Position numbers and translations under genes: made by a program
Notes under the pieces: generated by a model
What the model was told of the DNA's origin: nothing
Databases searched by the model: none
The model's input: the letters and a program-made list of their open reading frames with translations, nothing else
Shown: positions 38,846-45,294 of the stretch, piece after piece
Layout of the letters: every line of letters begins with the position of its first letter
Numbering within the stretch: position 1 is the first letter of the stretch
NCBI RefSeq assembly: GCF_900215575.1
Contig: NZ_OBEJ01000009.1
Location: 1 to 45,294 of the forward strand
Direction: 5' to 3'
DNA from: Natronoarchaeum philippinense
GTDB lineage: Archaea; Halobacteriota; Halobacteria; Halobacteriales; Natronoarchaeaceae
Length of the DNA: 45,294 nt

Positions 38846-39426
38846 TGGCCCGCTGCGAAGCCTGTGGCGGCCCGATCCGGGAAGCACTGGGCGGCACGGG
38901 ACAGGCCGATACACTGATCGACGTCAACAAGTTCCAGTTCGACGATCGCGTCGGTCGCCGGAAGGCTCGCCGGACGCACTTCTGCAGCTATGAGTGTGCC
39001 ATTCGCGGGCTCGAGGACGACCTCATCCTCGAGCGCGACGACCCGACGCTCTGGGTCGACCGGCGTGGCGACGGCCCAGAGAACTACCCCGATCCCGAGA
39101 CCGAGCCGCTGGTCCGACGTGCCAAGGAGCTGCTGGAGACAGCGCTCGACGGCGTCGGCGATGACTACGCGCTCGATCTCAACCTCTCCGAGGCGATCAC
39201 GCTGACCGAGGAGACGCTCGACGTCCTTGCCGACAGGCCCAGCCCGGACGAGCGCGTCCACCTCGCGGCCGGCGACGCACTCGCGGACATCTACGACGGC
39301 AAGCGCCGGCACGCTGCGGTGGGCGACGCCGTCATCGAGTACAACATCGGCGACCGGCTGGGGCTGGTCAACGCCGAGGTCCTCGACGCGCTCGGCGAAG
39401 AGCTGGAGGTGAGCCCCAATGAGTGA
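38845..39426 (+). CDS. Zinc-finger protein with helical domain
   Basis: 193 residues. CEAC at residue 4 and FCSYEC at about 48 form a zinc-binding module (treble-clef-like). A helical region follows: ETEPLVRRAKELLETALDGV, LDLNLSEAITLTEETLDVLAD, VHLAAGDALADIYDGKRRHA, NIGDRLGLVNAEVLDALGEEL, with helix-turn-helix spacing. Possible DNA-binding protein. Ribosome site GGAGG precedes the start. Confidence 0.6.
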   Translation: MARCEACGGPIREALGGTGQADTLIDVNKFQFDDRVGRRKARRTHFCSYECAIRGLEDDLILERDDPTLWVDRRGDGPENYPDPETEPLVRRAKELLETALDGVGDDYALDLNLSEAITLTEETLDVLADRPSPDERVHLAAGDALADIYDGKRRHAAVGDAVIEYNIGDRLGLVNAEVLDALGEELEVSPNE

Positions 39427-39880
39427 GCCCCGGCCCGGCGTCCCGAGCACCGAACACCCGGGAGACCCGCAGAAGGGCGCCGCGGCGTTCTTCCTGGTCA
39501 CGCAGCTCCCGGCTGCTGTCGGCACGCCTGCTGAGGACCTCGTCGATGTCTGGACCCACGAGTGGGACGACGAAGACGAGCGCTGGGGCGTGGCGTTGAA
39601 CGGCACCGGACAAGACCGGCTCTGGTACGGCTCGCTGTACTTGCTGGGTGACGACCAGACGATGTCGGTCCGGCATCCCGCAGGGTCGGCCGTCGTCACG
39701 ATCGGCCAGCAGGCGATCGGCGTTCTGAAGCCAGATCACAATGAGTGGCTCTGCCCCGAACCGGACGCGATCCCGAACTGGGAGCAAGCCACGCTGTTTG
39801 CGATCCACGACCACCTCAACGAACTCGGCCACGACGTGCCGAAGATGGAGGAGCTCCTGGAGGTGAGTCCCGATGCCTGA
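39419..39880 (+). CDS. Early-operon protein, unknown
   Basis: 153 residues. AAAFFLVTQLPAAVGTPAEDLVDVWTHEW, RWGVALNGTGQDRLWYGSLYLL, QTMSVRHPAGSAVVTIGQQAIG, then WEQATLFAIHDHLNELGH (cited in parts). Alpha-beta with several Trp. Overlaps the previous gene by 8 bases. No family recognised. Confidence 0.6.
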   Translation: MSEPRPGVPSTEHPGDPQKGAAAFFLVTQLPAAVGTPAEDLVDVWTHEWDDEDERWGVALNGTGQDRLWYGSLYLLGDDQTMSVRHPAGSAVVTIGQQAIGVLKPDHNEWLCPEPDAIPNWEQATLFAIHDHLNELGHDVPKMEELLEVSPDA

Positions 39881-39959
39881 GCGCTGGGACGATCGGCTCG
39901 ACGAGCTGCTGGACGATCTCGACACGCGACTGGAGGAGGTGTCGCCCGATGCCGAGTGA
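39873..39959 (+). CDS. 28-residue coupled micro-ORF
   Basis: MPERWDDRLDELLDDLDTRL then EEVSPDAE, a single amphipathic acidic helix. Overlaps the previous stop and contains the next ATG, so translation reinitiation is built into it. It may act only as a coupling leader. Confidence 0.45.
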   Translation: MPERWDDRLDELLDDLDTRLEEVSPDAE

Positions 39960-40140
39960 GACCGCTGCCGGTGGGTTCCTCACCGCGGCGTTCGGTCTGA
40001 CGGCGACGATCGCCGGCGCCGCGATCACGATGACCGGTCGACGACAGCCGGGGCTGCTCGGCTGGGTCGGGATGCTGCTCGTCGGCATCGGACTGACGCT
40101 GACCGCGCTCGGTTTTGGCGTCGCTGGGGGTGCCGTCTGA
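39949..40140 (+). CDS. Two-helix membrane microprotein
   Basis: 63 residues. FLTAAFGLTATIAGAAITM and LLGWVGMLLVGIGLTLTALGFGVAGG are hydrophobic helices separated by TGRRQPG. TGATG overlap with the next gene. The only membrane protein in the long early operon. Unknown. Confidence 0.6.
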   Translation: MPSETAAGGFLTAAFGLTATIAGAAITMTGRRQPGLLGWVGMLLVGIGLTLTALGFGVAGGAV

Positions 40141-40619
40141 TGGCGGCCGAGATAGAGCTGGGCCCAGCGCCCACCTCGGAGAACGTCATCGACCTCGGGC
40201 TGCACGAGGCGTTCGCCCGCCTCGAGGAGCTCGTCAGCGAGGCGTTCGACGCCGCGCTCGACGATGCCTGCCCACCGGACGCGACCTCAGAGCTCGCGCT
40301 CGCACACGTCACGATCCGGCCGTTCGCTGACCACCGCAAGGCCCGGACGGACTGGCTGGCCGGGACGATCCGCCGGCGCGTCGCTAACTGTGATGCCCAT
40401 CTACATGACGCCGAAGCGGAACTCGGTGGGTGGGATGGGCAGCTCCGCGACGCCCGCCAGCTGTGCTGGTGCATCGCCGAGGCACTGCCCGACGGCCGCA
40501 TGGAGGGCCGTGGGCGCATCTCGCGGTGTGCGCGGTGTCTGGGGGTCAACATCAACAGCACACCGAACACGCTACCCTGCCCGGGCTGCGAGCAGCGCGA
40601 TCGAGGTGGTCAGTCGTGA
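40140..40619 (+). CDS. Zinc-ribbon protein with helical N-terminus
   Basis: 159 residues. N-terminal helices (LHEAFARLEELVSEAFDAAL, WLAGTIRRRVANCDAHLHDAE), then a C-terminal zinc ribbon CARC with CPGC 20 residues on. Starts one base into the upstream stop. Function unknown. Confidence 0.6.
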   Translation: MAAEIELGPAPTSENVIDLGLHEAFARLEELVSEAFDAALDDACPPDATSELALAHVTIRPFADHRKARTDWLAGTIRRRVANCDAHLHDAEAELGGWDGQLRDARQLCWCIAEALPDGRMEGRGRISRCARCLGVNINSTPNTLPCPGCEQRDRGGQS

Positions 40620-40915
40620 GCGACGACAGCGACACCGTCTTCGTGCGCTCGCAGCGCGGGGGCGACGATCGCCGCCCGCACCACACTGACCGCAACTGCG
40701 ACCGGCTCCAGCAGGCCGTCTCCGTGCTCGAGAAAGAGCGGAGCGTCCTGCCAGACGACCACCCGGAGTGTTCGGTCTGTGCTGGCGAGCGCGAGAACGA
40801 CATGAGCACCGGGCCACAGCTCTGCAGCAAGATCGCCAAGATGAATCCCGAGGACGTCGGGCTCTCACCGCTTGGCGAGCGTGCCGACCAGCCCGGAGGT
40901 GCCGCCGATGACTGA
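40616..40915 (+). CDS. Early protein with CxxC, unknown
   Basis: 99 residues from GTG 40616 (GTGA overlap). The motif HHTDRNCDRLQQAVSVLEKE then CSVCAGE forms a possible His-Cys-Cys-Cys site. I recall such proteins in haloarchaeal viruses, no function known. GGAGGTG in its end serves the next gene. Confidence 0.6.
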   Translation: MSDDSDTVFVRSQRGGDDRRPHHTDRNCDRLQQAVSVLEKERSVLPDDHPECSVCAGERENDMSTGPQLCSKIAKMNPEDVGLSPLGERADQPGGAADD

Positions 40916-41573
40916 TGTGCTCGCAGACCTCGACGACATCAGCGTCGGCGATCAGGTCGACGTCACGGCCCACCACGACTACGCGTCGCCGCTCGACGTC
41001 GTCGCCGTCGACGGTCCGGACGAGTGGGCGGTGCCGTACGGTTCGGACTGGCGCACCGCCACGCTGCGCGTCGAGACCTCGCGCGGGACGATCTACGAGA
41101 TCGGCATCGACTCCGGCGCCGGCGAGGTTGCGACGCTGTTCGCGCTCGACGACGGTGCGCGCGGCACGCGGTACGGCGCCGTCGAGCAGCTGGCGCTCGT
41201 CGAGGACGACGGCGACCAGGACGAAGACAGCGACGAAGAAAACCCCGGGACGGCGCCCATTACAGATGGTTGTAATGGCGATGACGGCGCCGGCGCGGAC
41301 GACGAGCTCACGTCGCCGGCGATCGACGCTGAAGATCTCGTCGACACACTCGAGGAGGCCAGCAACACCGACGACAGCGATGCCGGGCCCACACTGCCCG
41401 AGAGCGTGACAAGCGAGGAGATCGAGGCGGCCGCCGACAAGTGCGACTACCTCGACGGCGTCGCCGAGGAGTTGGACGTGACGCCCTCGAAAGCGCGGTC
41501 GTTGCTGGTGAATCACGGCCGCTACGCCGATATCTCCGAAGCCTCGCGCTACCGTGGAGGTGTCAGCCAATGA
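40908..41573 (+). CDS. Last gene of the early operon, two domains
   Basis: 221 residues. N-terminal 100 residues form a beta barrel-like part (ISVGDQVDVTAHHDYASPLD, TATLRVETSRGTIYEIGIDS), then an Asp/Glu linker and a C-terminal helical part with CDYLDGVAEELDVTPSKARSLLVNHGRYADIS, which looks like a helix-turn-helix (in parts: GVAEELDVTPSKARSLLVNH). Likely a DNA-binding regulator. ATG at 40908 overlaps the upstream stop. Confidence 0.6.
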   Translation: MTDVLADLDDISVGDQVDVTAHHDYASPLDVVAVDGPDEWAVPYGSDWRTATLRVETSRGTIYEIGIDSGAGEVATLFALDDGARGTRYGAVEQLALVEDDGDQDEDSDEENPGTAPITDGCNGDDGAGADDELTSPAIDAEDLVDTLEEASNTDDSDAGPTLPESVTSEEIEAAADKCDYLDGVAEELDVTPSKARSLLVNHGRYADISEASRYRGGVSQ

Positions 41574-42161
41574 CACCAGCGTCAGACGCGCGGCTGACGA
41601 GCAAACAGGTCAGAACGCGAGCCTTTATAGGCCACGACTCCGTCCCTCTCCGTAATCAGGACAGGACGACACTGAGGACGCTGCGGTTGGCACACCCGTC
41701 GCTGGGGAGTGTCAGAACCGGGAGTAGGATATCTGGTTCTGGGACGCCGGGCGACATAAGTTTACCGGACAGCAGTAGCTGTGCGTCTCTCCAACACGGC
41801 GGCCTCACTGTGACGCGATCACGGATTGTCGATCACCCAGCCGAGAGTGCCGTATCTACGTCCACCCAGACAACCATGCCAGATCACGACCACCTCACGA
41901 CCACGCTGCCGGACCACCTCAGAGAGAAATTTATTTTTTCGAACGCAGCCACGACGCTGCACGCCCCCACAGCAGCCAGACCCACGAACCACCGCGTTAC
42001 GGCTGCTTCCGCCCGCATAGCCATACCAGAGGTAGCTGCGCTAAGTGGAGGGGGTCGGTTGACCCCCTCCCCTGCCTCACAGCACCCTGCTGTGAGTGGT
42101 GGTGGTACAGCCACCGCCCTCACAGCACCCTGCTGTGAGCAGGGTAGCGGGGGTGGTCGAG
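41574..42161. other. 588-bp gene-free region, candidate replication origin
   Basis: Frames here are Ser/Thr/Arg-rich and unlike neighbours. Visible: hairpin CGTCAG/CTGACG (41580-41599), a TATA box TTTATA (41624-41629), an AT-rich tract AAATTTATTTTTT (41929-41941), and the hairpin array at 42048-42139. This is followed by the Rep-like gene, an arrangement expected of a haloarchaeal plasmid origin. Confidence 0.6.
42048..42139. repeat. Hairpin array with two identical 21-bp palindromes
   Basis: GAGGGGGTC/GACCCCCTC (42048-42069, loop GGTT); then two exact copies of a 21-bp element with arms CTCACAGCA and TGCTGTGAG around CCC, at 42076-42096 and 42119-42139, 43 bp apart (about four helical turns); between them GGTGG/CCACC. 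It ends 22 bases before the Rep-like ATG. Candidate Rep binding sites or rep autoregulation. Confidence 0.7.
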
Positions 42162-43367
42162 ATGCGTGAGACCGTGATGCTGGACTGGCGTGTTCCGGAA
42201 CGCGAGTGGCAGACCTTCCGTGATCACGTGGAGTCTGAGTTCGGCAGCATCGACGGCTATCTCGGCCGAGAAGCGGAGCGTGCGATGCGGGCCTACGCTG
42301 ACGCCGATGGCTACGACGCCGTCGAGCAGAAGATCGATCGGCTGGTTGAAGCAGCGGGGCGCCGTCCGGGGGCGGCGTCCAAAGAAAAAAATTCCTCGCT
42401 GGCTGACCAGCCGCGGACACGTGTCACAGCTCGCGTCGACGAAGCGGTCAAGGACGAGTTCCGCGCCGTCGCAGCTGAGGATGACGACCCATTCGGAGTT
42501 GTGTTTGCCCGTGCGATCCGCGAGCATCGGGAAGGTGGCCGTGCCGATCGTCTCGAGCGGAAGCTTGACCGTGTGATCGATGACGCCGAAGCGATGCTGT
42601 CCGAACTCGATGAGAGTGACAGCGAGGGCGGCCTCGGTAAGGTCGACCGGAATGTCATCACGATCTGCCAGCGGCTCAACCGGCAGTTCACCGATGACGA
42701 ACTCAACAGCGAGATCCATGATGTTGCTGGTCGCGGACAGCGGGCATCCGAGCCGACGCTGGAGCGCTACCGTGAGCTCGTGATCGAGCGCCTCGGCGTG
42801 GAACCCCACCCCAATGCGTCGCATGTTTGGCTCCCCGAAGATGAGGCGGCGGGACTGGTCCCTGACGGGACGCCCGAGGAGTGTCGGAAGCCAGTTGACC
42901 ACCTCGATCGTGATGCCCGCGCTCGCAGGATCAAGCTCGCACTGGGCCGTCGTGCAGCAAACCGATCGACTGGCAAAGTCACTGCTCGGCGGCCGAGCAT
43001 CCAAGAGGACATCCTCGAGGACGTGCCAGCGAAGTCGACCGTCCTCGATTTGATGGAGGAGGTTGCGCTCGCGGACGGCTTCAGCATCGACCGCTCACGT
43101 GATAAGGCCGCACTCCGGGTCGATCTCCGTGCCGTCGGTGACGCTGATCCGGACCTCTTCGAGACGATAATCGACTACCGGGACGCCGAAACAGACTCGC
43201 TGCTCGGCGACACGACCGAGACGACGGTCTCCGACTACACGGCCTCGACTGAGTCGACGGTGTCGCCTGACACTGCGTCTGACCGGATGGACCAGCTAAC
43301 CGAGTCGATGACCGACGGTGGTGGCCCCAGCCGTGAGCAGTCTGAGGACGGTGATCGAGATGTCTGA
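42162..43367 (+). CDS. RepH-like plasmid replication protein, putative
   Basis: 401 residues from ATG 42162; upstream frame runs into the hairpins. N-terminal WRVPEREWQTFRDHVESEFG and GYLGREAERAMRAYADADGY, then TRVTARVDEAVKDEFRAVAA (RHH-like), FTDDELNSEIHDVAG, VEPHPNASHVWLPEDEA, and KSTVLDLMEEVALADGFSI. The order recalls RepH-type proteins of haloarchaeal plasmids and phiH/phiCh1 (memory only). With ParA it implies episomal replication. Downstream genes are coupled. Confidence 0.6.
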   Translation: MRETVMLDWRVPEREWQTFRDHVESEFGSIDGYLGREAERAMRAYADADGYDAVEQKIDRLVEAAGRRPGAASKEKNSSLADQPRTRVTARVDEAVKDEFRAVAAEDDDPFGVVFARAIREHREGGRADRLERKLDRVIDDAEAMLSELDESDSEGGLGKVDRNVITICQRLNRQFTDDELNSEIHDVAGRGQRASEPTLERYRELVIERLGVEPHPNASHVWLPEDEAAGLVPDGTPEECRKPVDHLDRDARARRIKLALGRRAANRSTGKVTARRPSIQEDILEDVPAKSTVLDLMEEVALADGFSIDRSRDKAALRVDLRAVGDADPDLFETIIDYRDAETDSLLGDTTETTVSDYTASTESTVSPDTASDRMDQLTESMTDGGGPSREQSEDGDRDV

Positions 43368-43578
43368 AGCTGGTGTCGGTCATATCCCGCTGCCGTACAT
43401 CGACACGTCGAAAGACACGTGTCCTGTCTGCGGCAGAGAGTTCAACGCAACCTTCTCGACAGTCGGATCAAAACTCACAGCTCCTGATGAGGGCGATTGG
43501 TGCATCTATAATGGCGTCTTCATTATTCATGAGGAGCTGAAATACTGGGATAGCAACTCCAACGGAGGCGATTCGTGA
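43360..43578 (+). CDS. Zinc microprotein 1 of four
   Basis: 72 residues from ATG 43360, overlapping the Rep stop. Contains CPVCGREFNATFS, then WCIYNGVFIIHEELKYW; one Cys pair plus Cys/His gives a possible finger. Codons here are somewhat less GC-rich than in neighbours. Confidence 0.6.
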   Translation: MSEAGVGHIPLPYIDTSKDTCPVCGREFNATFSTVGSKLTAPDEGDWCIYNGVFIIHEELKYWDSNSNGGDS

Positions 43579-43748
43579 TGTCTGAGGGCGTCCTCTACCG
43601 TTGTCCCGGCTGTGAGATACCGATTACGGACAGGAGCAAGTTGGACAAACACGGCGAGGACTACAAGTGCCCGTCGTGCTGGCACACGGTGGAACTGAGT
43701 TCACTACGTTCGGGCACCACTCCGGAGGCCGATCAGGATGCAGAGTAA
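43578..43748 (+). CDS. Zinc microprotein 2 of four
   Basis: 56 residues. CPGC near the start and CPSC at residue 32 form a complete zinc ribbon. ATG overlaps the previous stop (TGATG). Contains the next ATG in its end. Confidence 0.65.
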   Translation: MSEGVLYRCPGCEIPITDRSKLDKHGEDYKCPSCWHTVELSSLRSGTTPEADQDAE

Positions 43749-43929
43749 CGAGACGCTCCGTCGCTGTACTCGCTGCGGCAAGCCCGTCGAAGACGAGCCG
43801 TATCTGAACTGGGTGCTCCACTCGTGCCGGCACTGTTGCTACGAGGCCGATGGTCGGTTCCGAGACGGCGGCACCTACCGCAAGTGGCGCTACTTCCCGC
43901 GCTGGCATCTGAACGGTGGTGAGCGGTGA
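43738..43929 (+). CDS. Zinc microprotein 3 of four
   Basis: 63 residues. CTRCGK then CRHCC 20 residues later, followed by an aromatic basic tail YRKWRYFPRWHLNGG. The basic aromatic end suggests nucleic-acid binding. Overlaps both neighbours. Confidence 0.65.
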   Translation: MQSNETLRRCTRCGKPVEDEPYLNWVLHSCRHCCYEADGRFRDGGTYRKWRYFPRWHLNGGER

Positions 43930-44114
43930 TGGGCCAGTCCTACATCTGCTCGCGCTGCTGGGCTACCAGCAAAGCCCTCGACGAGCATCCGATCACTGGA
44001 CACAGCACGGTCCACACGGGCTGCCCGAACTGCGCCACCGCAACGACGCACGTCGCCGAGGGCCGCGCCGAGCACCATCTCCGAGCACGACAGCAGGAGG
44101 CGCGATCTCGATGA
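43929..44114 (+). CDS. Zinc microprotein 4 of four
   Basis: 61 residues from ATG 43929. CSRC and CPNC with His between them (HTGCPNC) form a zinc ribbon, then an Arg/Glu/Gln tail. Completes the row of four. Confidence 0.65.
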   Translation: MGQSYICSRCWATSKALDEHPITGHSTVHTGCPNCATATTHVAEGRAEHHLRARQQEARSR

Positions 44115-44434
44115 CGACGCGCTACGACACTGCCCACTCGCCGCTCACGAACGACGAGCTGATGACCGTCCTCCGGGAGGCGTGGGAGGCGGGCGACCGC
44201 GACATCCTCGAGGGCGGCGTCGCCACGACGACGATCGCCGCCCGGATCGACATGGGCAAGTCTGGCACCGAGAGCCGACTGCGTGAGCTCTGGGAGGCGG
44301 GCCGCATCACAGTCGTCTGGGGCGCCGATCCCGACACCCATCGTCCGCGTCGCAGCTGGGCACCAGCCGATGAAGTCGACCAACCCGGCGAGGACCTCCC
44401 GGGCGACACGCTGCGAGGTGACCACAGTGACTGA
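44111..44434 (+). CDS. Winged-helix protein
   Basis: 107 residues. LTNDELMTVLREAWEAGDRD, VATTTIAARIDMGKSGTESRLRELWEAGRITVVWG (in parts: TIAARIDMGKSGTESRLREL, WEAGRITVVW) give HTH and wing. Acidic Pro-rich tail. ATGA overlap upstream, GTGA downstream. Confidence 0.68.
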   Translation: MTTRYDTAHSPLTNDELMTVLREAWEAGDRDILEGGVATTTIAARIDMGKSGTESRLRELWEAGRITVVWGADPDTHRPRRSWAPADEVDQPGEDLPGDTLRGDHSD

Positions 44435-44660
44435 TCAGTCGGAGATCCCAGACGATGTCAAGACGCTGCCTCACACGGCCAAACTCGTTTACCGCGTACT
44501 GGCCGACGCGGATGAGCCGCTGCGTGCCACTGAGGTCGCTGACCGCTGTGCGATCCCCGAGCGCACGGCCCGCGACGCCCTGCAACGTCTCGCCGAACAG
44601 ACCAATAGTGTTGACCGCCGTCCGATCACCGGCCGCGAACACTTGTTTTTGGTTGCCTGA
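44427..44660 (+). CDS. Small winged-helix (MarR-like) protein
   Basis: 77 residues from GTG 44427. KTLPHTAKLVYRVLADADEPLRATEVADRCAIPERTARDALQRLAEQ (in parts: LVYRVLADADEPLRATEVAD, IPERTARDALQRLAEQ) is a clear helix-turn-helix. Wing in RRPITGREHLFLV. Last gene before the terminator-like hairpin. Confidence 0.75.
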   Translation: MTDQSEIPDDVKTLPHTAKLVYRVLADADEPLRATEVADRCAIPERTARDALQRLAEQTNSVDRRPITGREHLFLVA

Positions 44661-44670
44661 TACTCTACGA

Positions 44671-44692
44671 ACGCCGCAAGATGTTGCGGCGT
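44671..44692 (+). terminator. Terminator-like hairpin after regulator gene
   Basis: ACGCCGCAA (44671-44679) and TTGCGGCGT (44684-44692) form a perfect 9-bp stem with GATG loop, ten bases after the stop at 44660. It separates the early operon from the gene at 44781, which has a weak TATA-like TTCAATAAC (44727-44735). Confidence 0.6.
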
Positions 44693-44780
44693 CTGTGGGT
44701 TTGATACTGTTCGGACACCATTTCGTTCAATAACGCGAGCATTTTCCTGAGCGCGTTCACAGCGCGCTGGGCCGATAGCT

Positions 44781-45294
44781 ATGAGTTCGACAACACAACC
44801 CAACGGCGCCGAAGAGGTGTACGAGTGCGCACACTGTGGCGGTGACCGCCGGGCGTCGACGTCGGTCGCTGGATCGTTCTGTTCGTCCAGCTGCCATCGC
44901 GCCCACAAACGAGAGCGGCGTGCCGGCGAGATCATGGAACTCCTCGAGCACGACCACCGGTTCTGCAAGACCTGCGGGCGCCAGCTGAAGACGGTCGACA
45001 AGCCCGCGACGGCGTCGGTCGTCGTCGGGCCCTCAAGCCATCAAGAGTGGGACTACGCGAAGGACGTTCTGGTCGGCTGGCAGTACCGGACTGAACACGC
45101 CGAGACGGGCGAGATTTCACTGGATGTCGACGAAGACGGAGACCGACCGATCGTCGAGCGCGGCGTTGCAACCGGCACGATCTGCGAGTGCGGCAACACC
45201 GCCCACCAGCATGCAGAGGACGCCATCCGCAACCGCGAACCGTTCACGACGGCCTATTACGTACTTCGAGCGGCACGCATCTTCCGCGCGGAAG
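44781..45294 (+). CDS. 5' part of zinc-finger protein crossing the join
   Basis: 171 codons from ATG 44781, continued at base 2. Metal sites in order: CAHC (residue 15) with CSSSCH (34), CKTC (60) and CECG (about 136). A middle VVVGPSSHQEWDYAKDVLVG and a helical FTTAYYVLRAARIF follow. The several Cys pairs suggest two to three zinc modules, possibly including an MYM-like finger. Function unknown. Separated from the early operon by a hairpin. Confidence 0.75.
   Translation, partial: MSSTTQPNGAEEVYECAHCGGDRRASTSVAGSFCSSSCHRAHKRERRAGEIMELLEHDHRFCKTCGRQLKTVDKPATASVVVGPSSHQEWDYAKDVLVGWQYRTEHAETGEISLDVDEDGDRPIVERGVATGTICECGNTAHQHAEDAIRNREPFTTAYYVLRAARIFRAE
45200..45294. repeat. Second copy of the 95-bp terminal repeat
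   Basis: Exact copy of bases 1-95, ending inside the codon of the gene that continues at base 2. It most simply reflects the overlap of a circular assembly. Confidence 0.95.

Noticed and set aside
41570-42169. Possible gene continuing the early operon by ATGA overlap
   Set aside because: Composition becomes Ser/Thr/Arg/Pro-rich, it contains a TATA box, an AT-rich tract and the hairpin array; better read as origin DNA.
1-45294. CRISPR array, insertion sequence with transposase, or rRNA
   Set aside because: No regularly spaced repeats, no transposase or TnpB reading frame, and no rRNA-like segments were recognised on either strand.

Overview
The window looks like one complete circular genome of a temperate tailed virus of halophilic archaea (class Halobacteria). 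The first 95 bases recur exactly as the last 95, and one zinc-finger gene (44781-45294 plus 2-199) reads through the join, so the unit is about 45,199 bp. GC-rich coding DNA, Asp/Glu-rich proteins, a Tat lipoprotein signal, archaeal TATA-type promoters and many haloarchaeal winged-helix and zinc-ribbon proteins support the host group. The head genes are of the terminase / portal / MuF / protease-scaffold / HK97-fold capsid type, followed by tail tube, frameshifted tail chaperone, tape measure, hub and fibres. I see no tail sheath, so a long non-contractile tail is the simpler reading (inference).

Layout. 0.8-0.9 kb: a tRNA-like cloverleaf. 1.0-23.4 kb rightward: small membrane and zinc proteins, packaging, head, head-tail joining, tail, and a receptor-binding region that includes a lipoprotein with its own promoter. 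23.5-26.7 kb leftward: two tyrosine recombinases and two winged-helix regulators. 27.0 kb rightward: a 33-residue membrane peptide. 27.3-31.6 kb leftward: a ParA ATPase with an acidic partner, a C-terminal HTH regulator behind a strong palindromic operator, and a cluster with a two-helix membrane protein and a J-domain protein. 31.7-33.5 kb rightward: a short operon whose leader folds into a pseudoknotted RNA resembling a TnpB guide-RNA scaffold (omega RNA), with no tnpB gene present. 33.5-34.0 kb: two divergent ribbon-helix-helix genes. 34.3-41.6 kb rightward: a tightly coupled early operon of regulators and small zinc proteins. 41.6-42.2 kb: a hairpin-rich candidate replication origin leading into a RepH-like initiator gene (42162-43367). 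43.4-44.7 kb: four zinc microproteins and two winged-helix proteins, then a terminator-like hairpin and the gene crossing the join.

How it may work: ParA, its partner and the Rep-like protein suggest the provirus can persist as a plasmid, while the recombinases allow integration or fibre/genome rearrangement; this recalls the haloarchaeal virus-plasmids phiH1 and phiCh1 (from memory, not computed). Several operators (29.7, 31.67, 33.78 kb) sit at divergent or autoregulated promoters and look like the lysis-lysogeny control. The most unusual item is the lone omega-RNA-like leader at 31730-31798: if functional it would place a virus-encoded guide under control of a host TnpB protein.
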